DNA of 64,000 nucleotides from an uncultured Succinivibrio sp. (GCA_934218695.1 CAKQDA010000008.1:1-64000); one strand, 5' to 3'; positions 28,189-39,000 are shown, counted from the first letter of the stretch. Numbers and translations are program-made. Notes: generated by a model from the sequence alone, not told the origin.

Positions 28189-29793
28189 TTAAATCTCAAA
28201 CCTGTTAACAATCTCGGAGAGTCTGCTGATCTCTTCATGTGTGCTGGAAATACTTCCGTTGACAATCTGCAGCTCCTGAGCAAGGTTCTTTGAACCGTCA
28301 GTGATACTCTTCATGTTTGAAGAAATCTCTGATGTTGCTGTAGTCTGCTGTTCAGCTGCTGTTGCAATCTGAGTGATCTGGGCATTAACCTCGGTTACCT
28401 TGTCTGTAACCTCACTTAAGATTGTATGCAACTGAGCGGTTTCTGTGGAAATACCGTCCATTACCTTTACAGAAGTCTGCATGGCTTCGTCAGCAACATT
28501 AGCATCATTCTGAACCTGAGATACCATTCTTGTAATTTCCTGAGTGGAAGAGGAAGTTCTTGAAGCAAGAGCACGAACCTCATCTGCCACCACGGCAAAT
28601 CCCTTACCGGCTTCACCTGCTCTGGCAGCCTCAATAGCAGCATTTAAAGCCAGCAGGTTGGTCTGAGATGCGATATCATCAATAGTCTGAACGATAGTTC
28701 CGATCTTCTGAGCCTGATCTGCAAGGTTCTTGACAAGCTGGGCATCCTGTTTTGATCTTTCCACCTGTTTATCAAGTTTATCAATGGTTTCCTGAACTCT
28801 GTGAATACCGCTAGATGTGATCTGTGATGATTCGTTTGAACTTACAGATGCTTGCTCGCAATTCTTTGCAATATCAGCAGTTGTTGAAACCATTTCGTCA
28901 GATGCTGCCGCAACAGTCAGAGAATGGGACTGGTTTTCCTCTGCTGTCTGACGGATTTCTGTAGATGAGGCTTCAATATCACTCATTGTTGAATGGACAT
29001 TGTGTGTTACATCCTGAATCTGAGAAATACTGTTATGCCAGGATGTTCTCATTTTTTCCAGAGCTTCGAGCAGAGGTTTGAATTCGTCATGTCTGTGACA
29101 GACAATTTCATGATTGAGCTTTCCTGAAGCAAGTACTTTTGCATACTGTACAGCCTGACCGATGATGTCTGAAATTGCCTTAGGCATGGTAAGGATAATT
29201 GCAACAGCCACTAAAATTGAGAAAAGAGCAAGACATACAGCAATCACCAGAGGAGTGTTGCTTGTGATCCCTTTTACTCTGTCTTTGGAAACAGCTATCT
29301 GGTAACCGTTAACTTTTACAACATTCTCCTGAATGATAATAAAATCCTTCAGCATCTTGGTTGTGTAGAATAAGGTTGCCTTTTCTGTATTGCCACTTTG
29401 AGCCAATGGAATATACCCTGAATTGAGCAGTGTGATGAATTCAGAAGTTGCCTGCTTTACAGCTCCGATCTCGGTTGGGTATCTTGCCATCTGCAGTTTT
29501 TCAGCTGCAGACTGCATTTTTGCAACATTTGAACTGAGTTCAGCTTTAGCGCTGTCGTATGATGCTCCGTCGTTGATACTCTGGATAATAGTATTAACCG
29601 CAAACGCATAATCAGCAGTTGCTCTGGTTCTTCCATAGCGCTCTGACAGAGTGGTGTGAACAAAACCTGCCACATCCTTGTTGGTTATGCAGTTTGAAAT
29701 GGAGGTCCATGAAAGAATAATAGAAACTACAACCAGTAAAAGGTAGCTTAAAATTAACTTTTTCTTAATTGTCATACTGGATAAAAAATTCAT
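28189..29793 (-). CDS. Methyl-accepting chemotaxis protein (paralogue 1)
   Basis: 534 residues. TM1 at about 13-31, a periplasmic four-helix-bundle-type sensor (33-178), TM2 at about 181-203, HAMP (204-260), and a signalling domain whose tip (about 375-400) has [19 protein letters not shown]. No C-terminal pentapeptide for CheR/CheB binding; the protein ends in FEI. The ligand is not deducible. AAGGGAACGCT ribosome site; sigma-28-like promoter upstream. Confidence 0.95.
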   Translation of the reverse strand: MNFLSSMTIKKKLILSYLLLVVVSIILSWTSISNCITNKDVAGFVHTTLSERYGRTRATADYAFAVNTIIQSINDGASYDSAKAELSSNVAKMQSAAEKLQMARYPTEIGAVKQATSEFITLLNSGYIPLAQSGNTEKATLFYTTKMLKDFIIIQENVVKVNGYQIAVSKDRVKGITSNTPLVIAVCLALFSILVAVAIILTMPKAISDIIGQAVQYAKVLASGKLNHEIVCHRHDEFKPLLEALEKMRTSWHNSISQIQDVTHNVHSTMSDIEASSTEIRQTAEENQSHSLTVAAASDEMVSTTADIAKNCEQASVSSNESSQITSSGIHRVQETIDKLDKQVERSKQDAQLVKNLADQAQKIGTIVQTIDDIASQTNLLALNAAIEAARAGEAGKGFAVVADEVRALASRTSSSTQEITRMVSQVQNDANVADEAMQTSVKVMDGISTETAQLHTILSEVTDKVTEVNAQITQIATAAEQQTTATSEISSNMKSITDGSKNLAQELQIVNGSISSTHEEISRLSEIVNRFEI

Positions 29794-29868
29794 AGCGTTC
29801 CCTTCTTTTTTTTGTTAGGTATTGTCCGCCCCTGTTTTTATTCCGTAGTTAGTACGGTATATATAATA

Positions 29869-29895
29869 TAGTCGGCATTGCACCAGAAATATTCA
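29869..29895 (-). promoter_or_regulatory. Sigma-28-like promoter of chemoreceptor 1
   Basis: Read on the minus strand: TGAA, exactly 15 bp, GCCGACTA (6 of 8 to GCCGATAA). It lies about 75 bp before the start codon. Confidence 0.5.
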
Positions 29896-30019
29896 GTGAA
29901 TAGTTTAATACAAGTGCAAATTCACAAATTTCTGTAAAAAAATATGAACCAGTTAACAATAATTCTTATTATTAGTGTTAATCCTTTATAAAATTTTTGC
30001 GTGGGAATGAAGATTGCTT

Positions 30020-30054
30020 AAAAAAATAAAGCACATAAGCTGATACTTACGTGC
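30020..30054 (-). terminator. Intrinsic terminator of the second chemoreceptor gene
   Basis: On the minus strand GCACGTAAG-TATCAG-CTTATGTGC is followed by TTTATTTTTT. Confidence 0.8.
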
Positions 30055-30087
30055 CTTAAAATTTTGTTAAAAAGGTTCTTATGACTT

Positions 30088-31695
30088 TTAAACTTTGAAT
30101 GTGGAAACCATGTCAGACAGAACTGAAATCTGACCGTTTGTCTCTTTTATATCCTCATTAACATCCACAAGATCATCGGCAAGTTCCTTTGAGCCATCGG
30201 TGATCTTTTTCATGTTGGATGATATCTCTGAGGTTGCAACTGTCTGCTGTTCTGCTGCAGTTGCAATCTGGGTGATCTGTCCTGATACCTCGTTTACTTT
30301 GGTAGTCAGAGTATGCAGGATCTCTTCAATTTCGCCACTTTCGCTGGCAAGTGAATCCATTACCTTTGTTGATACCTGCATGGCCTCATCAGCCTGACCT
30401 GCATCAGTCTGAACCATCTGAACCATGTTTGTGATTTCCTGTGTTGAGTTGGAGGTTCTTGAGGCTAAAGCTCGTACCTCGTCAGCTACCACAGCAAATC
30501 CCTTACCGGCTTCTCCTGCACGAGCAGCTTCAATGGCCGCATTCAGGGCCAGCAGATTTGTTTGAGCAGCAATATCATCGATTGTCTGAACGATTGAACC
30601 AATCTTCTGGGCCTGCTCTGAAAGTTTCTGCACTAACTGGGCATCACTTCTTGATTTTATTACCTGCTCATTGATTTTATCGATTACGTTTTGAATCTTG
30701 GCTACAGATGTTTCTGTAGCTTTTGCTGATTCTTCTGCTGCTGTGGATGCGTGCTCGCAGTTCTGTGCTATATCCTGAGTGGTTGATACCATTTCGTCAG
30801 ATGCTGCAGCTACAGTTAATGCTCTGTTCTGATTGTCTGTAGCTGTACTGCTGATTAAATCAGATGTATCTGTTAATTTTTCGATTACTCCCTTCAGTTT
30901 TTCAGCTGAAGCAATAACCTTTGAAATACTCTCCTGCCATGAGGCTCTCATCTTTTCAAGATCTACAAGAAGAAGTCTGAACTCATCCTTTCTTCCTGTA
31001 TTGAGTTTTCTTGTCATATTACCGGTTGCAAGTTCAAGTGCAAGTCTGGAAATTGACTTGATGTGTGCTCGCAGGTTATTGGCAATAAGATAGGTTAAAA
31101 AGATTGCAATCAGAATTTCAAAGACTGTGCAGGTGACAATAGTTATATATGTGCCTGAACTTTTTATTGATGACATAGCCTTTTTGGTTTCTCTGAGCTG
31201 ATAACCGTTAACTGCCACCATATTGTCACAGATTGTCATGAACTGATGATTCAGGGAATTTATGAAAACTCTGTTGGCTTCTTCATGTTTCCCATTCCTG
31301 ATTAGAGGAAGAAAATCTGTTCTGAATGCTGTAAGGTAAGTCTTTGCACTCTCTTTTATGGCACCTATTTCTTTAGGGAATCTTGTCATCTGCAGTGCAT
31401 CTGCACAGGACTGCATCTTTTCCATAAGAGAAGTTGACCTGCTGATAAGTTCATCAGTGTTGCCTTCGTTTGAAACCAGAGCTTTTGACAGAAAATTCAT
31501 TTCATAGAAAGAATCAAGAGCACGTCTGGTTCTTTCGTATCTGACATTCAGGAATTCAATCTTTTCAATTGCTCTAGCTCTTGCTGACGAAATTGACAGT
31601 GAGGACGTAGTGGCAAGAATAATTGTAAGAAAAATAAGGCAGAAGAAACTGCAGAAGATCTTCGTTCTGAAAGGCAGGTTATTTAGAAAAGACAT
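30088..31695 (-). CDS. Methyl-accepting chemotaxis protein (paralogue 2)
   Basis: 535 residues with the same architecture as paralogue 1: TM1 near 12-32, a helical periplasmic domain ([15 protein letters not shown] region), TM2 near 182-202, HAMP, and a signalling domain with [19 protein letters not shown]. Ends in FKV, no pentapeptide. It is closer to the third copy (35740-37347) than to the first: both share [15 protein letters not shown] and GTYITI before TM2. Confidence 0.95.
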   Translation of the reverse strand: MSFLNNLPFRTKIFCSFFCLIFLTIILATTSSLSISSARARAIEKIEFLNVRYERTRRALDSFYEMNFLSKALVSNEGNTDELISRSTSLMEKMQSCADALQMTRFPKEIGAIKESAKTYLTAFRTDFLPLIRNGKHEEANRVFINSLNHQFMTICDNMVAVNGYQLRETKKAMSSIKSSGTYITIVTCTVFEILIAIFLTYLIANNLRAHIKSISRLALELATGNMTRKLNTGRKDEFRLLLVDLEKMRASWQESISKVIASAEKLKGVIEKLTDTSDLISSTATDNQNRALTVAAASDEMVSTTQDIAQNCEHASTAAEESAKATETSVAKIQNVIDKINEQVIKSRSDAQLVQKLSEQAQKIGSIVQTIDDIAAQTNLLALNAAIEAARAGEAGKGFAVVADEVRALASRTSNSTQEITNMVQMVQTDAGQADEAMQVSTKVMDSLASESGEIEEILHTLTTKVNEVSGQITQIATAAEQQTVATSEISSNMKKITDGSKELADDLVDVNEDIKETNGQISVLSDMVSTFKV

Positions 31696-32110
31696 ATGAA
31701 TAAAGCCCCTTTGTTTTTGTTTGCGTCAAAAGTTCACTTTTTTTTATTTTTGTAATATTGGATAGTTAGAATAAGTTAGAAATCTTACCCGATATAATTT
31801 TAGGTTAGTTGCTCTAATCTAACCTAAAAACAATTAGAATATTGTTGAGTTGATAGCAAAATTTAAATAAATTTGTACAATAAAACTATTGATAAATATT
31901 ACTAATTATATGATTTATAATTATAAAAATAAATTATATAAAATTTTAAAAGTGAAAATAATACAATTATTGATGGGGGTTATATTTTGTCTATTTGTCA
32001 ATTCTCTAAATACCTTAGTGTTTTGAGGTGAATTTTGAAATATACAAAATTCTGCATGTCTACATAAAATGAACCATGATTAGAGACATTCTAAAAAAAT
32101 AAAAAAAAAC
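31696..32110. other. AT-rich intergenic region with an 11-bp inverted repeat
   Basis: No ORF. TTTTAGGTTAG (31798-31808) and CTAACCTAAAA (31819-31829) form a perfect 11-bp stem with a 10-nt loop about 105-135 bp before the chemoreceptor start. No T-run follows on either strand, so it looks like an operator or leader hairpin. The rest is AT-rich with nothing recognised. Confidence 0.55.
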
Positions 32111-32138
32111 TTGACGAATAAAAAAAATCATCTATAAT
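32111..32138 (+). promoter_or_regulatory. Sigma-70 promoter of tRNA-Gly
   Basis: TTGACG (32111-32116), 16 bp, TATAAT (32133-32138); the tRNA 5' end lies 14 bp after the -10. Confidence 0.88.
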
Positions 32139-32152
32139 GTCTCACATCGGAT

Positions 32153-32228
32153 GCGGGAATAGCTCAGTTGGTAGAGCATAACCTTGCCATGGTTAGGGTC
32201 GCGAGTTCGAACCTCGTTTCCCGCTCCA
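32153..32228 (+). tRNA. tRNA-Gly (anticodon GCC)
   Basis: 76 nt including encoded CCA. Acceptor GCGGGAA/TTCCCGC, D arm with AGCTCAGTTGG, anticodon loop TTGCCAT, T arm with GTTCGAAC. It has its own promoter and terminator. Confidence 0.97.
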
Positions 32229-32238
32229 ATATTAAGGA

Positions 32239-32267
32239 AGAATAGCTGAGGCTGTTCTTTTTTTTTT
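32239..32267 (+). terminator. Intrinsic terminator of tRNA-Gly
   Basis: AGAATAGC, loop TGAG, GCTGTTCT, then a ten-T run. Confidence 0.88.
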
Positions 32268-32422
32268 GCCTTTTTGTCCCATTTCTTTCGTTTTTACTTG
32301 AATTTTCTGAACACAGTCCGCATATACGTAAATATATACAGTATTTATCGTGCCTCATAAGGTATAATCACGGTATTGTTAACCATATTAATTCAACTGA
32401 TCAATTATTAAGAAATAAAAAA

Positions 32423-35098
32423 ATGTTTGTCACTTCCATAGTTACCAAAATCATTGGTAGTAGTAATCAGAGAACTGTTCGCAAGTTATCAAAGATCGTC
32501 AGGGGAATAAATGCCCTTGAGAGCAAATATCAGTCATTAAAAGATGAGGAATTTAAAGATCTTACTGAGCAGTTTAAGCAGCGTGTCGCAAAAGGCGAGT
32601 CTTTAGAAGCCCTTCTGCCTGAGGTTTTTGCGGTTGCAAGAGAAGCTGCAAAAAGATCTCTTGGTCTGCGTCCGTTTGATGTACAGCTGATGGGTGGTAT
32701 TGTTTTAAATGCCAACCGTATCGCTGAAATGAAAACCGGTGAAGGTAAGACTCTGACAGCTCTTTTGCCATGCTATCTGAATGCTCTTGCAGGAAAGGGT
32801 GTTCATGTTGTTACAGTCAATGATTACCTGGCCCGCCGTGACAGTGACTGGTCAAGACCTTTCTATACCCTGCTAGGTATGACAGTAGGTGTAAATGTTC
32901 CAGGCATGAAGCCTGACGAAAAGAGAGCTGCCTATGCCTGTGATGTAACCTATGGTACCAATAACGAGTTCGGTTTTGATTACCTTCGTGACAATATGGC
33001 CTACTCCTTAGAGCAGAAAGTGCAGAGAGAGCTTAACTACGCACTGGTCGATGAGGTTGATTCTGTTTTAATTGATGAGGCAAGAACTCCTTTAATCATT
33101 TCAGGTGCAGCTGAGAACAGTTCAAAACTTTATCAGGCTGTAGATAAGCTTATTCCGGGGTTAATCTTCCAGGAAAAAGAGGATACCGAAACCTATACAG
33201 GCGAAGGTGACTATACACTGGATCTTAAGATTAAACAGGCTTACCTGACTGAGCGTGGACAGATTAAGATTGAGAACTCTTTAGTTAAGGCAGGACTTCT
33301 CAAAGAGGGGGACAAGCTTTTCTCTTCAGAGCACATTACACTGTTGCACCACGTTATGGCAGCCCTAAGAGCCCATACTCTGTTCAAGAGAGATGTGGAT
33401 TATGTAGTTGAAGACGGTGAAGTTTTAATCATCGATGAGCATACAGGCCGCAAGATGCTTGGACGTCGCTGGTCTGAAGGTCTGCACCAGGCAATTGAGG
33501 CAAAGGAAGGTGTTGAGATCCACTCTGAAAATCAGACTCTGGCTTCAATTACTTTCCAGAACTACTTCCGTATGTACAAGAAACTTGCCGGTATGACCGG
33601 TACTGCCGATACCGAAGCTTACGAATTCCAGCAGATCTATGGTTTGCAGACAGTTGTGCTACCAACCAACAGACCTATGATCCGTAACGACATGCCAGAT
33701 CTTATCTATCTGACTGAAGATGACAAGTACAAGGCAATTGTTAATGATATTAAAGAGACTATTGCTAAGGGAAGACCTGTTTTAGTCGGTACCATCTCAA
33801 TTGAGAATTCTGAGAAACTGTCACATCTTCTGGACAAGTTAGGCATTAAACATCAGGTTTTGAACGCCAAGTTCCATGAAAAGGAAGCCTACATTGTAGC
33901 TCAGGCAGGTCGTCCAGGTACTGTAACTATCGCAACCAATATGGCAGGTCGTGGTACTGATATTATTTTAGGTGGTAATCTGAAGGCTGATATTGATGAG
34001 CTTGGCGAAAACCCTACTCCTGAACAGATTGCCAAAGTTAAGGAAGACTGGCAGAAACGCCATGATGACGTATTAAAGGCCGGTGGTCTGCATATCATTG
34101 GTTCTGAGCGTCATGAGTCACGCCGTATTGATAATCAGCTCCGCGGTCGTGCCGGCCGTCAGGGTGATCCTGGTTCATCACGTTTCTACCTGTCAATGGA
34201 TGACAACCTGATGAAACTGTTCGGCTCAGAGAAGCTGAAGAATTTCATGAAAAAGATGGGTATGGACGACGGTCAGCCTTTAGAGCACAAGTTCATCACC
34301 AGAGCTATTGAGTCAGCTCAGCGTAAGGTTGAAACCCGCAACTTTGATATCCGCAAGAACCTGCTTGAGTACGATGACGTTGCAAATGAGCAGCGTAAAG
34401 TTATCTATGAGGAGCGTAATGCACTTTTAGAAGGTAAGGATATCTCAGAGACTATTCACACTATCTTTGAGGATGTTTTGGACAATGTGATTTCTGATTA
34501 CATTCAGCCAAATTCATTACCAGAGCAGTGGGATCTTGAAGGCTTACAGAAGCGCCTTGCCGCTGTATACAACCTGGATGCCCCTGTAGTGCAGTGGATG
34601 AAGGAAAATGACAAGCTTGTTGAAAATGATATTCGCGAGAAGATCATTGCTTTAGGTCATGAGATGTATCAGAAGAAGTGTGATGTTATCGGACCTGAGA
34701 ATCAGAAGCAGCTTGAAAAACAGGTAATGCTCCAGTGCATCGACACTCTGTGGAAGGAGCATCTTGCAGCAATGGACTATATGCGTCAAGGTATTGGTCT
34801 TCAGGGATATGCCCAGAAGAATCCAAAGAATGAGTACAAGATCCAGTCATTCAATCTGTTCTCAAAGATGCTTGATAACTTGAAGGAGCAGGTAGTTTCA
34901 ATTCTCTGCAGAATTCAGGTAAGACTCAAGTCACCTGAAGAGGCAGCAGCTGAGCAGAAGGCTATTGAAGATCGTAATGAAGAAATGAAAATGCGTGAAG
35001 AAGCCAAGAAATACGCAGGAATGCACATCGGACGCAATGATCCATGTCCGTGCGGTTCTGGCAAGAAGTTCAAGGTCTGCCACGGTAGATTTATTTAA
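32423..35098 (+). CDS. secA: SecA, preprotein translocase ATPase
   Basis: 891 residues. Motor of Sec export at the inner membrane. Walker A MKTGEGKT (103-110), [15 protein letters not shown], and helicase motif [15 protein letters not shown] are complete. The C-terminal zinc-binding tail [14 protein letters not shown] binds SecB and lipids. A likely -10 TATAAT lies at 32363-32368. The start codon is preceded only by A/T-rich sequence without a real Shine-Dalgarno site, which is odd for an abundant protein. No secM-like arrest ORF lies between the tRNA terminator and secA. Confidence 0.97.
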   Translation: MFVTSIVTKIIGSSNQRTVRKLSKIVRGINALESKYQSLKDEEFKDLTEQFKQRVAKGESLEALLPEVFAVAREAAKRSLGLRPFDVQLMGGIVLNANRIAEMKTGEGKTLTALLPCYLNALAGKGVHVVTVNDYLARRDSDWSRPFYTLLGMTVGVNVPGMKPDEKRAAYACDVTYGTNNEFGFDYLRDNMAYSLEQKVQRELNYALVDEVDSVLIDEARTPLIISGAAENSSKLYQAVDKLIPGLIFQEKEDTETYTGEGDYTLDLKIKQAYLTERGQIKIENSLVKAGLLKEGDKLFSSEHITLLHHVMAALRAHTLFKRDVDYVVEDGEVLIIDEHTGRKMLGRRWSEGLHQAIEAKEGVEIHSENQTLASITFQNYFRMYKKLAGMTGTADTEAYEFQQIYGLQTVVLPTNRPMIRNDMPDLIYLTEDDKYKAIVNDIKETIAKGRPVLVGTISIENSEKLSHLLDKLGIKHQVLNAKFHEKEAYIVAQAGRPGTVTIATNMAGRGTDIILGGNLKADIDELGENPTPEQIAKVKEDWQKRHDDVLKAGGLHIIGSERHESRRIDNQLRGRAGRQGDPGSSRFYLSMDDNLMKLFGSEKLKNFMKKMGMDDGQPLEHKFITRAIESAQRKVETRNFDIRKNLLEYDDVANEQRKVIYEERNALLEGKDISETIHTIFEDVLDNVISDYIQPNSLPEQWDLEGLQKRLAAVYNLDAPVVQWMKENDKLVENDIREKIIALGHEMYQKKCDVIGPENQKQLEKQVMLQCIDTLWKEHLAAMDYMRQGIGLQGYAQKNPKNEYKIQSFNLFSKMLDNLKEQVVSILCRIQVRLKSPEEAAAEQKAIEDRNEEMKMREEAKKYAGMHIGRNDPCPCGSGKKFKVCHGRFI

Positions 35099-35112
35099 AT
35101 TTTAATCCTAAG

Positions 35113-35158
35113 AAAAGCCTCGTTTCCGCTTCTCTGGCAGTTACGAGGCTTTTTTTTG
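35113..35158 (+). terminator. Intrinsic terminator of secA
   Basis: AAAAGCCTCGT (35113-35123) pairs with ACGAGGC (35143-35149), followed by eight T. From here to 35385 I see no gene. Confidence 0.88.
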
Positions 35159-35385
35159 TGAATGTTATTTAGCAGCATAGATTAAGTAAGGTAAACAAAA
35201 ATCCCTCCATACCATCTTTCATTTGCAGTTGAACTTGCACTCATGTCATCTGCATCTGTAGCAAATTCAGACAGTTTTAATAAATCAATTTAGTTTTTGC
35301 AGATCGGTCTAAAAATAATAAATGCGATTTATAAGGCGTTTGTTTGGATGATTGAAAAAATATGTTCTTTTTGAACAAAATTTTC

Positions 35386-35413
35386 TTGACTGAAAAGGGG
35401 TTATGTGTTTTAA
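35386..35413 (+). promoter_or_regulatory. Promoter of the two tRNA-Phe genes
   Basis: TTGACT (35386-35391), 16 bp, TTTAAT (35408-35413), 11 bp before the first tRNA. Confidence 0.7.
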
Positions 35414-35424
35414 TATTCGCCGTT

Positions 35425-35500
35425 GCCCAGATAGCTCAGTCGGTAGAGCAGGGGATTGAAAATCCCCGTGTCGGCGGTTCGATTCCGTCTCTGGGCACCA
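35425..35500 (+). tRNA. tRNA-Phe (anticodon GAA), copy 1
   Basis: 76 nt with encoded CCA; acceptor GCCCAGA/TCTGGGC, anticodon loop TTGAAAA, T-loop GTTCGATTC. Confidence 0.97.
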
Positions 35501-35528
35501 TCTAAAATTCAAAAAAATCATTTCTTTT

Positions 35529-35604
35529 GCCCAGATAGCTCAGTCGGTAGAGCAGGGGATTGAAAATCCCCGTGTCGGCGGTTCGATTCCGTCTCTGGGC
35601 ACCA
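35529..35604 (+). tRNA. tRNA-Phe (anticodon GAA), copy 2
   Basis: Identical over all 76 nt to copy 1, 28 bp downstream; probably one transcript. Confidence 0.97.
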
Positions 35605-35670
35605 TCTTCAAATTTCAAAATTGTTTTCATAACGAGTTTGGTGTAATCTCTTTCTGTCTTTTCAGAAGCA

Positions 35671-35703
35671 AAAAAAACGCAAACCTTTCAGATTTGCGTT
35701 TTT
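35671..35703. terminator. Bidirectional terminator between tRNA-Phe and chemoreceptor 3
   Basis: AACGCAAA (35677-35684) pairs with TTTGCGTT (35693-35700); A- and T-runs on either side serve both strands. Confidence 0.85.
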
Positions 35704-35739
35704 AACTATGTCTGACTAACTAATGTTATCTTTATTAGG

Positions 35740-37347
35740 TTAAACTTTAAACTCAGCTACCATGTTCATGAGTTTTACAACCTGATCATTTGAGTCTTTG
35801 ATATTTGTCTCGATATCTGAAATTGCTCCATTGAGTGCTTTAGAGCCGTCAGTGATGTTCTTCATGTTTGAAGAAATTTCGGATGTGGCAACTGTCTGTT
35901 GTTCTGCAGCTGTTGCAATCTGTGTGATCTGACCCGATACCTCTTTAACCTTATCTGTTAACTCGTTTAGGATCTGCTCAATCAGTGAACTTTCCTCTGA
36001 CAGTCCGTCCATAACCTTTACAGATACCTGCATTGCATCATCTGCGTCTTTAGCATCATTCTGAACACCTGTAACCATGCGGGTGATTTCCTGTGTGGAG
36101 CTCGATGTTCTTGAAGCCAGTGCTCTAACCTCATCTGCAACCACAGCAAATCCCTTACCGGCCTCACCGGCACGGGCTGCTTCAATTGCAGCATTCAATG
36201 CCAGAAGATTTGTCTGTGATGCAATTTCATCAATAGTCTGGACAATTGATCCAATCTTCTGTGCCTGATCTGCCAGTTTCTGAACAAGTTTTGCATCAGC
36301 CTTTGATTTATCAACCTGAGCTTCTATCTTACTGATGATTGACTGAACCTTGCTTACGCCTTCTGTTGTAGTGCGTGTTGATTCATCAGCTGTAGCAGAG
36401 GCATGCTCACAGTTGCTCGCTATGTCCTGAGTGGTGGATACCATCTCATCAGATGCAGCTGCAACTGTAATGGCTCTGTTCTGATTATCCTCAGCTGTGT
36501 CCCCGATTTTATCTGAGGCTTCAGACAGCACATCTATGATTTTGCCAAGGCTGTTGGATACATTGACGATTGCAGCAATATCCTTCTGCCATACCTTTCT
36601 CATTTCCTCTAAAGAATCAGCTAAAGGGCTGAGTTCATCTTTTCTGTAATTACTGATTTCAAATCTCATATCACAGGCAGCAATCTTTTTTGCCTGACCT
36701 GTGATTTCTCTGATACGTTTTGCCAGACTCTCTGGAATAAAGTAGGTAAAAATGATTGCAACAAGGATCTCGAAGGCGGTGCATGAAAAGATTGTTATAT
36801 ATGTGCCATGACTTTTGATTGAGTTTATATCGGTCTTTGATTCTCTTATCTGATTACCGTTGACGACAGCCATATTTGAACAGATAGTCAGAAAGTTCTG
36901 GTTCATAGAGCCGAGCACCACATTTCTTGCAAGATTGAGATCGTTTTTTCTGATGGCAGGAATTAGCATATTGTTTAATGTATCAATATATTCTCTGGCA
37001 TTATTTTTAATTGCACCTATCTCTTTTGGATAGCGGGTTGTCTGCAGAGCATCAGCAGCTTTTTTTGCCTTATCAATCAGAGCTTCTGATTCTGAAATGT
37101 AGGATTCACTGTTTTCTGCATCAGTGACAATTTTTCTGACCTGAAAGTGTAAATTGTAAAAGGAGTCCAGAGCCTTTCTGGTTCTTTCATATCGAACGTT
37201 CAGATTTTCGATTTTATCAATGGTAATCTCACGTGTGGATGAGATTTTGTATACAGATGTTGCAACAAGAACAGCAGTCAGCAGAATAAGAATGACAAAA
37301 CTGCCAACGATTTTGCTTCTAAAGGTAAGATTGTTGAAGGAAAACAT
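35740..37347 (-). CDS. Methyl-accepting chemotaxis protein (paralogue 3)
   Basis: 535 residues, same layout as the other two: TM1 about 13-32, helical periplasmic domain, TM2 about 180-202, HAMP, signalling domain with [19 protein letters not shown], ends in FKV without a pentapeptide. GAGGACGTT ribosome site. Clearly a duplicate of paralogue 2, separated from it by tRNA-Gly, secA and the tRNA-Phe pair. Confidence 0.95.
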   Translation of the reverse strand: MFSFNNLTFRSKIVGSFVILILLTAVLVATSVYKISSTREITIDKIENLNVRYERTRKALDSFYNLHFQVRKIVTDAENSESYISESEALIDKAKKAADALQTTRYPKEIGAIKNNAREYIDTLNNMLIPAIRKNDLNLARNVVLGSMNQNFLTICSNMAVVNGNQIRESKTDINSIKSHGTYITIFSCTAFEILVAIIFTYFIPESLAKRIREITGQAKKIAACDMRFEISNYRKDELSPLADSLEEMRKVWQKDIAAIVNVSNSLGKIIDVLSEASDKIGDTAEDNQNRAITVAAASDEMVSTTQDIASNCEHASATADESTRTTTEGVSKVQSIISKIEAQVDKSKADAKLVQKLADQAQKIGSIVQTIDEIASQTNLLALNAAIEAARAGEAGKGFAVVADEVRALASRTSSSTQEITRMVTGVQNDAKDADDAMQVSVKVMDGLSEESSLIEQILNELTDKVKEVSGQITQIATAAEQQTVATSEISSNMKNITDGSKALNGAISDIETNIKDSNDQVVKLMNMVAEFKV

Positions 37348-37377
37348 AACGTCCTCACTGTAAAATTATTTATATAG

Positions 37378-37403
37378 TTTTCAGCCCTAAATGTTTGTTT
37401 TTA
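37378..37403 (-). promoter_or_regulatory. Weak sigma-28-like promoter of chemoreceptor 3
   Basis: Minus strand: TAAA, 14 bp (one short of ideal), GCTGAAAA (6 of 8 to GCCGATAA), about 30 bp before the start codon. Confidence 0.3.
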
Positions 37404-37627
37404 TGATAGTCAGTTAATAATTATTCATAATGCTTTCAGCATTATATGCATCTGTGTAAATTAAAAGTCACATTGTGTGTTAAATGCACTTTAACAGCAA
37501 AGATGCACTAGAATTTTCTTTTTTTTTGTGACACTTTTATACAACAAAACAATTATTTGTAAATGAAAATAAATTTCATAAAGCATAACTTAGTGAAACA
37601 AAAAAATTTTTTTGTCTGTAAAATTTA

Positions 37628-37704
37628 TTGATAACTGGTACTGATAGTATGTAAAATATAACTACAAAAACAGACATGTCTCATTGTCGCTCACAGGACA
37701 TGTC
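37628..37704 (+). promoter_or_regulatory. Promoter and paired GACATGTC operators of the HTH gene
   Basis: TTGATA (37628-37633), 18 bp, TAAAAT (37652-37657). Two copies of the perfect 8-bp palindrome GACATGTC lie at 37673-37680 and 37697-37704, 24 bp apart, downstream of the expected start. This is the arrangement of an autorepressed small HTH gene. Confidence 0.55.
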
Positions 37705-37737
37705 ATCACCTTAGAAAACTTGAAAGTTATAAACTAT

Positions 37738-37998
37738 ATGAAAAAACAAATTCAGTTATCTGCAGCTGCAGAGGGGGCCTTGCGTAAGCTTGGCAAAGGC
37801 ATAAAAACAGCACGTATCAAGAAGGGAATTACTGCCACATCAATGGCTGAGTTAATGGATACTACCCGTGTAACTCTAGGCTCAATTGAAGACGGTCTTC
37901 CTTCTGTATCCATGGGACATTACATCAAAGCCTTATCAGTACTGGGACTTGATCTTCGTCTGACAGGTCTTCTGTTAGAAGAAGCTCAGAAAGCCTAA
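37738..37998 (+). CDS. Small XRE-family helix-turn-helix regulator
   Basis: 86 residues from MKKQIQLS. The domain TARIKKGITATSMAELM...VTLGSIEDGLPSVSMGHYIKALSVLG is a classic XRE/HipB-like HTH. The last 15 residues (LDLRLTGLLLEEAQKA) would form a helix. HipB-like antitoxins look like this, but no toxin partner (hipA or similar) lies on either side, so it is an orphan. The start at 37738 is preferred: an upstream ATG-less extension to 37684 would run through the operator. Confidence 0.82.
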   Translation: MKKQIQLSAAAEGALRKLGKGIKTARIKKGITATSMAELMDTTRVTLGSIEDGLPSVSMGHYIKALSVLGLDLRLTGLLLEEAQKA

Positions 37999-38001
37999 TC
38001 T

Positions 38002-38027
38002 GACAATTTCTTTATTGTCTCTTTTTT
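38002..38027 (+). terminator. Intrinsic terminator of the HTH gene
   Basis: GACAAT-TTCTTT-ATTGTC followed by TCTTTTTT. Confidence 0.7.
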
Positions 38028-38505
38028 ATGTATCAGATTGTGCGTGGTCTCTGACTGTGCACAATTGTTTCTCATCTGGCAGTTCATCAGATACTCATAG
38101 TCTAATCAGTGATGTCAGTTCAGATAAGTTTTCCACAAATCCTGCCATATGGCTGTCTTTTTAAAGCATTTTTTTTGCCGTTTACTGCAGTTATGACCTT
38201 ACGTTAAAAAGAAAGTCCAGTATCTTTAAGCATGATCTACAGTCAGATGTAAAGATAATGGAAATACATGAGCAAATGATATGCTCTTCAACGAAGACCA
38301 CTTCATGTCACTCAATGACAACCGCTGTTTTGCTCGTTTAAATCAATTAGATCATTTATGGCAAAAAAGACCCTACTTTGCATAATAAGCGTTTATTTGA
38401 ACTCTTTTTCATGCTAAATTAGACACATCACAACGCAGATATTTTCAGTTTCCTTACCGGGACTGAACGTAACCTATTTAAGCTTATATATATAGAGCGT
38501 GTATT
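38028..38505. other. Intergenic region before the Hfq-like gene
   Basis: About 480 bp. No recognised gene. One short plus-strand frame (38281-38382, 34 codons, MLFNEDHFMS... to RPYFA) is open but has no ribosome site or known relative, so it is not called. Possible remnant of a lost gene. Confidence 0.35.
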
Positions 38506-39000
38506 TTGGAAGAATTTAACAATAACAGAAGCGGTGAGCATAAGTCATTTAAACTGAACAAACCTGGTTTTCATGGCGGTCCGCGACTGAACAAATCAAA
38601 CAGACCAAATCGTGGACGTGACAGGCAGAAGGGGCTGGTTTCCGCCTTTGTGCAGGGTAAAGGTCAGAATGCAGCGTTAAAGTGGCTGATGGAAAGCAGA
38701 ACTCCTGTAAGCATTTTTCTCATCACAGGAGTGAAGTTTGAGGGCCTTGTAAGTGCATTTGATGCCTTTACCATCAGCATTACAGATGTAAAGCATCATC
38801 AGCAGATGATTTATAAGGATAAGATTTCCACAATCACCATTAAGAAGCCTGAAAATGGTTCATCCATGCATAAATCACCATTTCACCGTGGATTTGAACC
38901 TGCAGCTCCAGGAATGTCCCGTCCTTTAAGAGGTGACTCCGCTCAGAATAATGACGATGGTGTTACTCTGCCTGAAGATCATGTTGAGTATTTAGGTTAA
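38506..39000 (+). CDS. Divergent Hfq-like Sm-fold RNA-binding protein with extended termini
   Basis: 164 residues. Residues about 58-112 follow the Hfq Sm core: TPVSIFLITGVKFEG, then SFDxF-like AFDAFTIS, then MIYKDKISTI. Relative to E. coli Hfq, the proximal-face KH is KD (Asp105 where His57 is expected), the conserved Gln8-Asp9 region is shortened, and a two-residue insertion lies before the YK motif. Residues 1-55 are a basic, Asn/Gly/Arg-rich extension; residues 115-164 a polar tail. The start is a TTG with a weak upstream site. Whether this is the only Hfq or a paralogue cannot be told from the window. Confidence 0.75.
   Translation: MEEFNNNRSGEHKSFKLNKPGFHGGPRLNKSNRPNRGRDRQKGLVSAFVQGKGQNAALKWLMESRTPVSIFLITGVKFEGLVSAFDAFTISITDVKHHQQMIYKDKISTITIKKPENGSSMHKSPFHRGFEPAAPGMSRPLRGDSAQNNDDGVTLPEDHVEYLG

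Noticed and set aside
32164..32358. Minus-strand open frame over tRNA-Gly and its terminator
   Set aside because: The frame is the antisense of a clear tRNA; no independent support.
35309..35521. Minus-strand open frame across tRNA-Phe
   Set aside because: Antisense of the tRNA; a commonly mis-annotated protein.
35425..35604. tRNA-Phe pair as a mobile-element attachment site
   Set aside because: No integrase, no extra 3' tRNA fragment and a normal terminator follow; a plain tandem duplication is enough.
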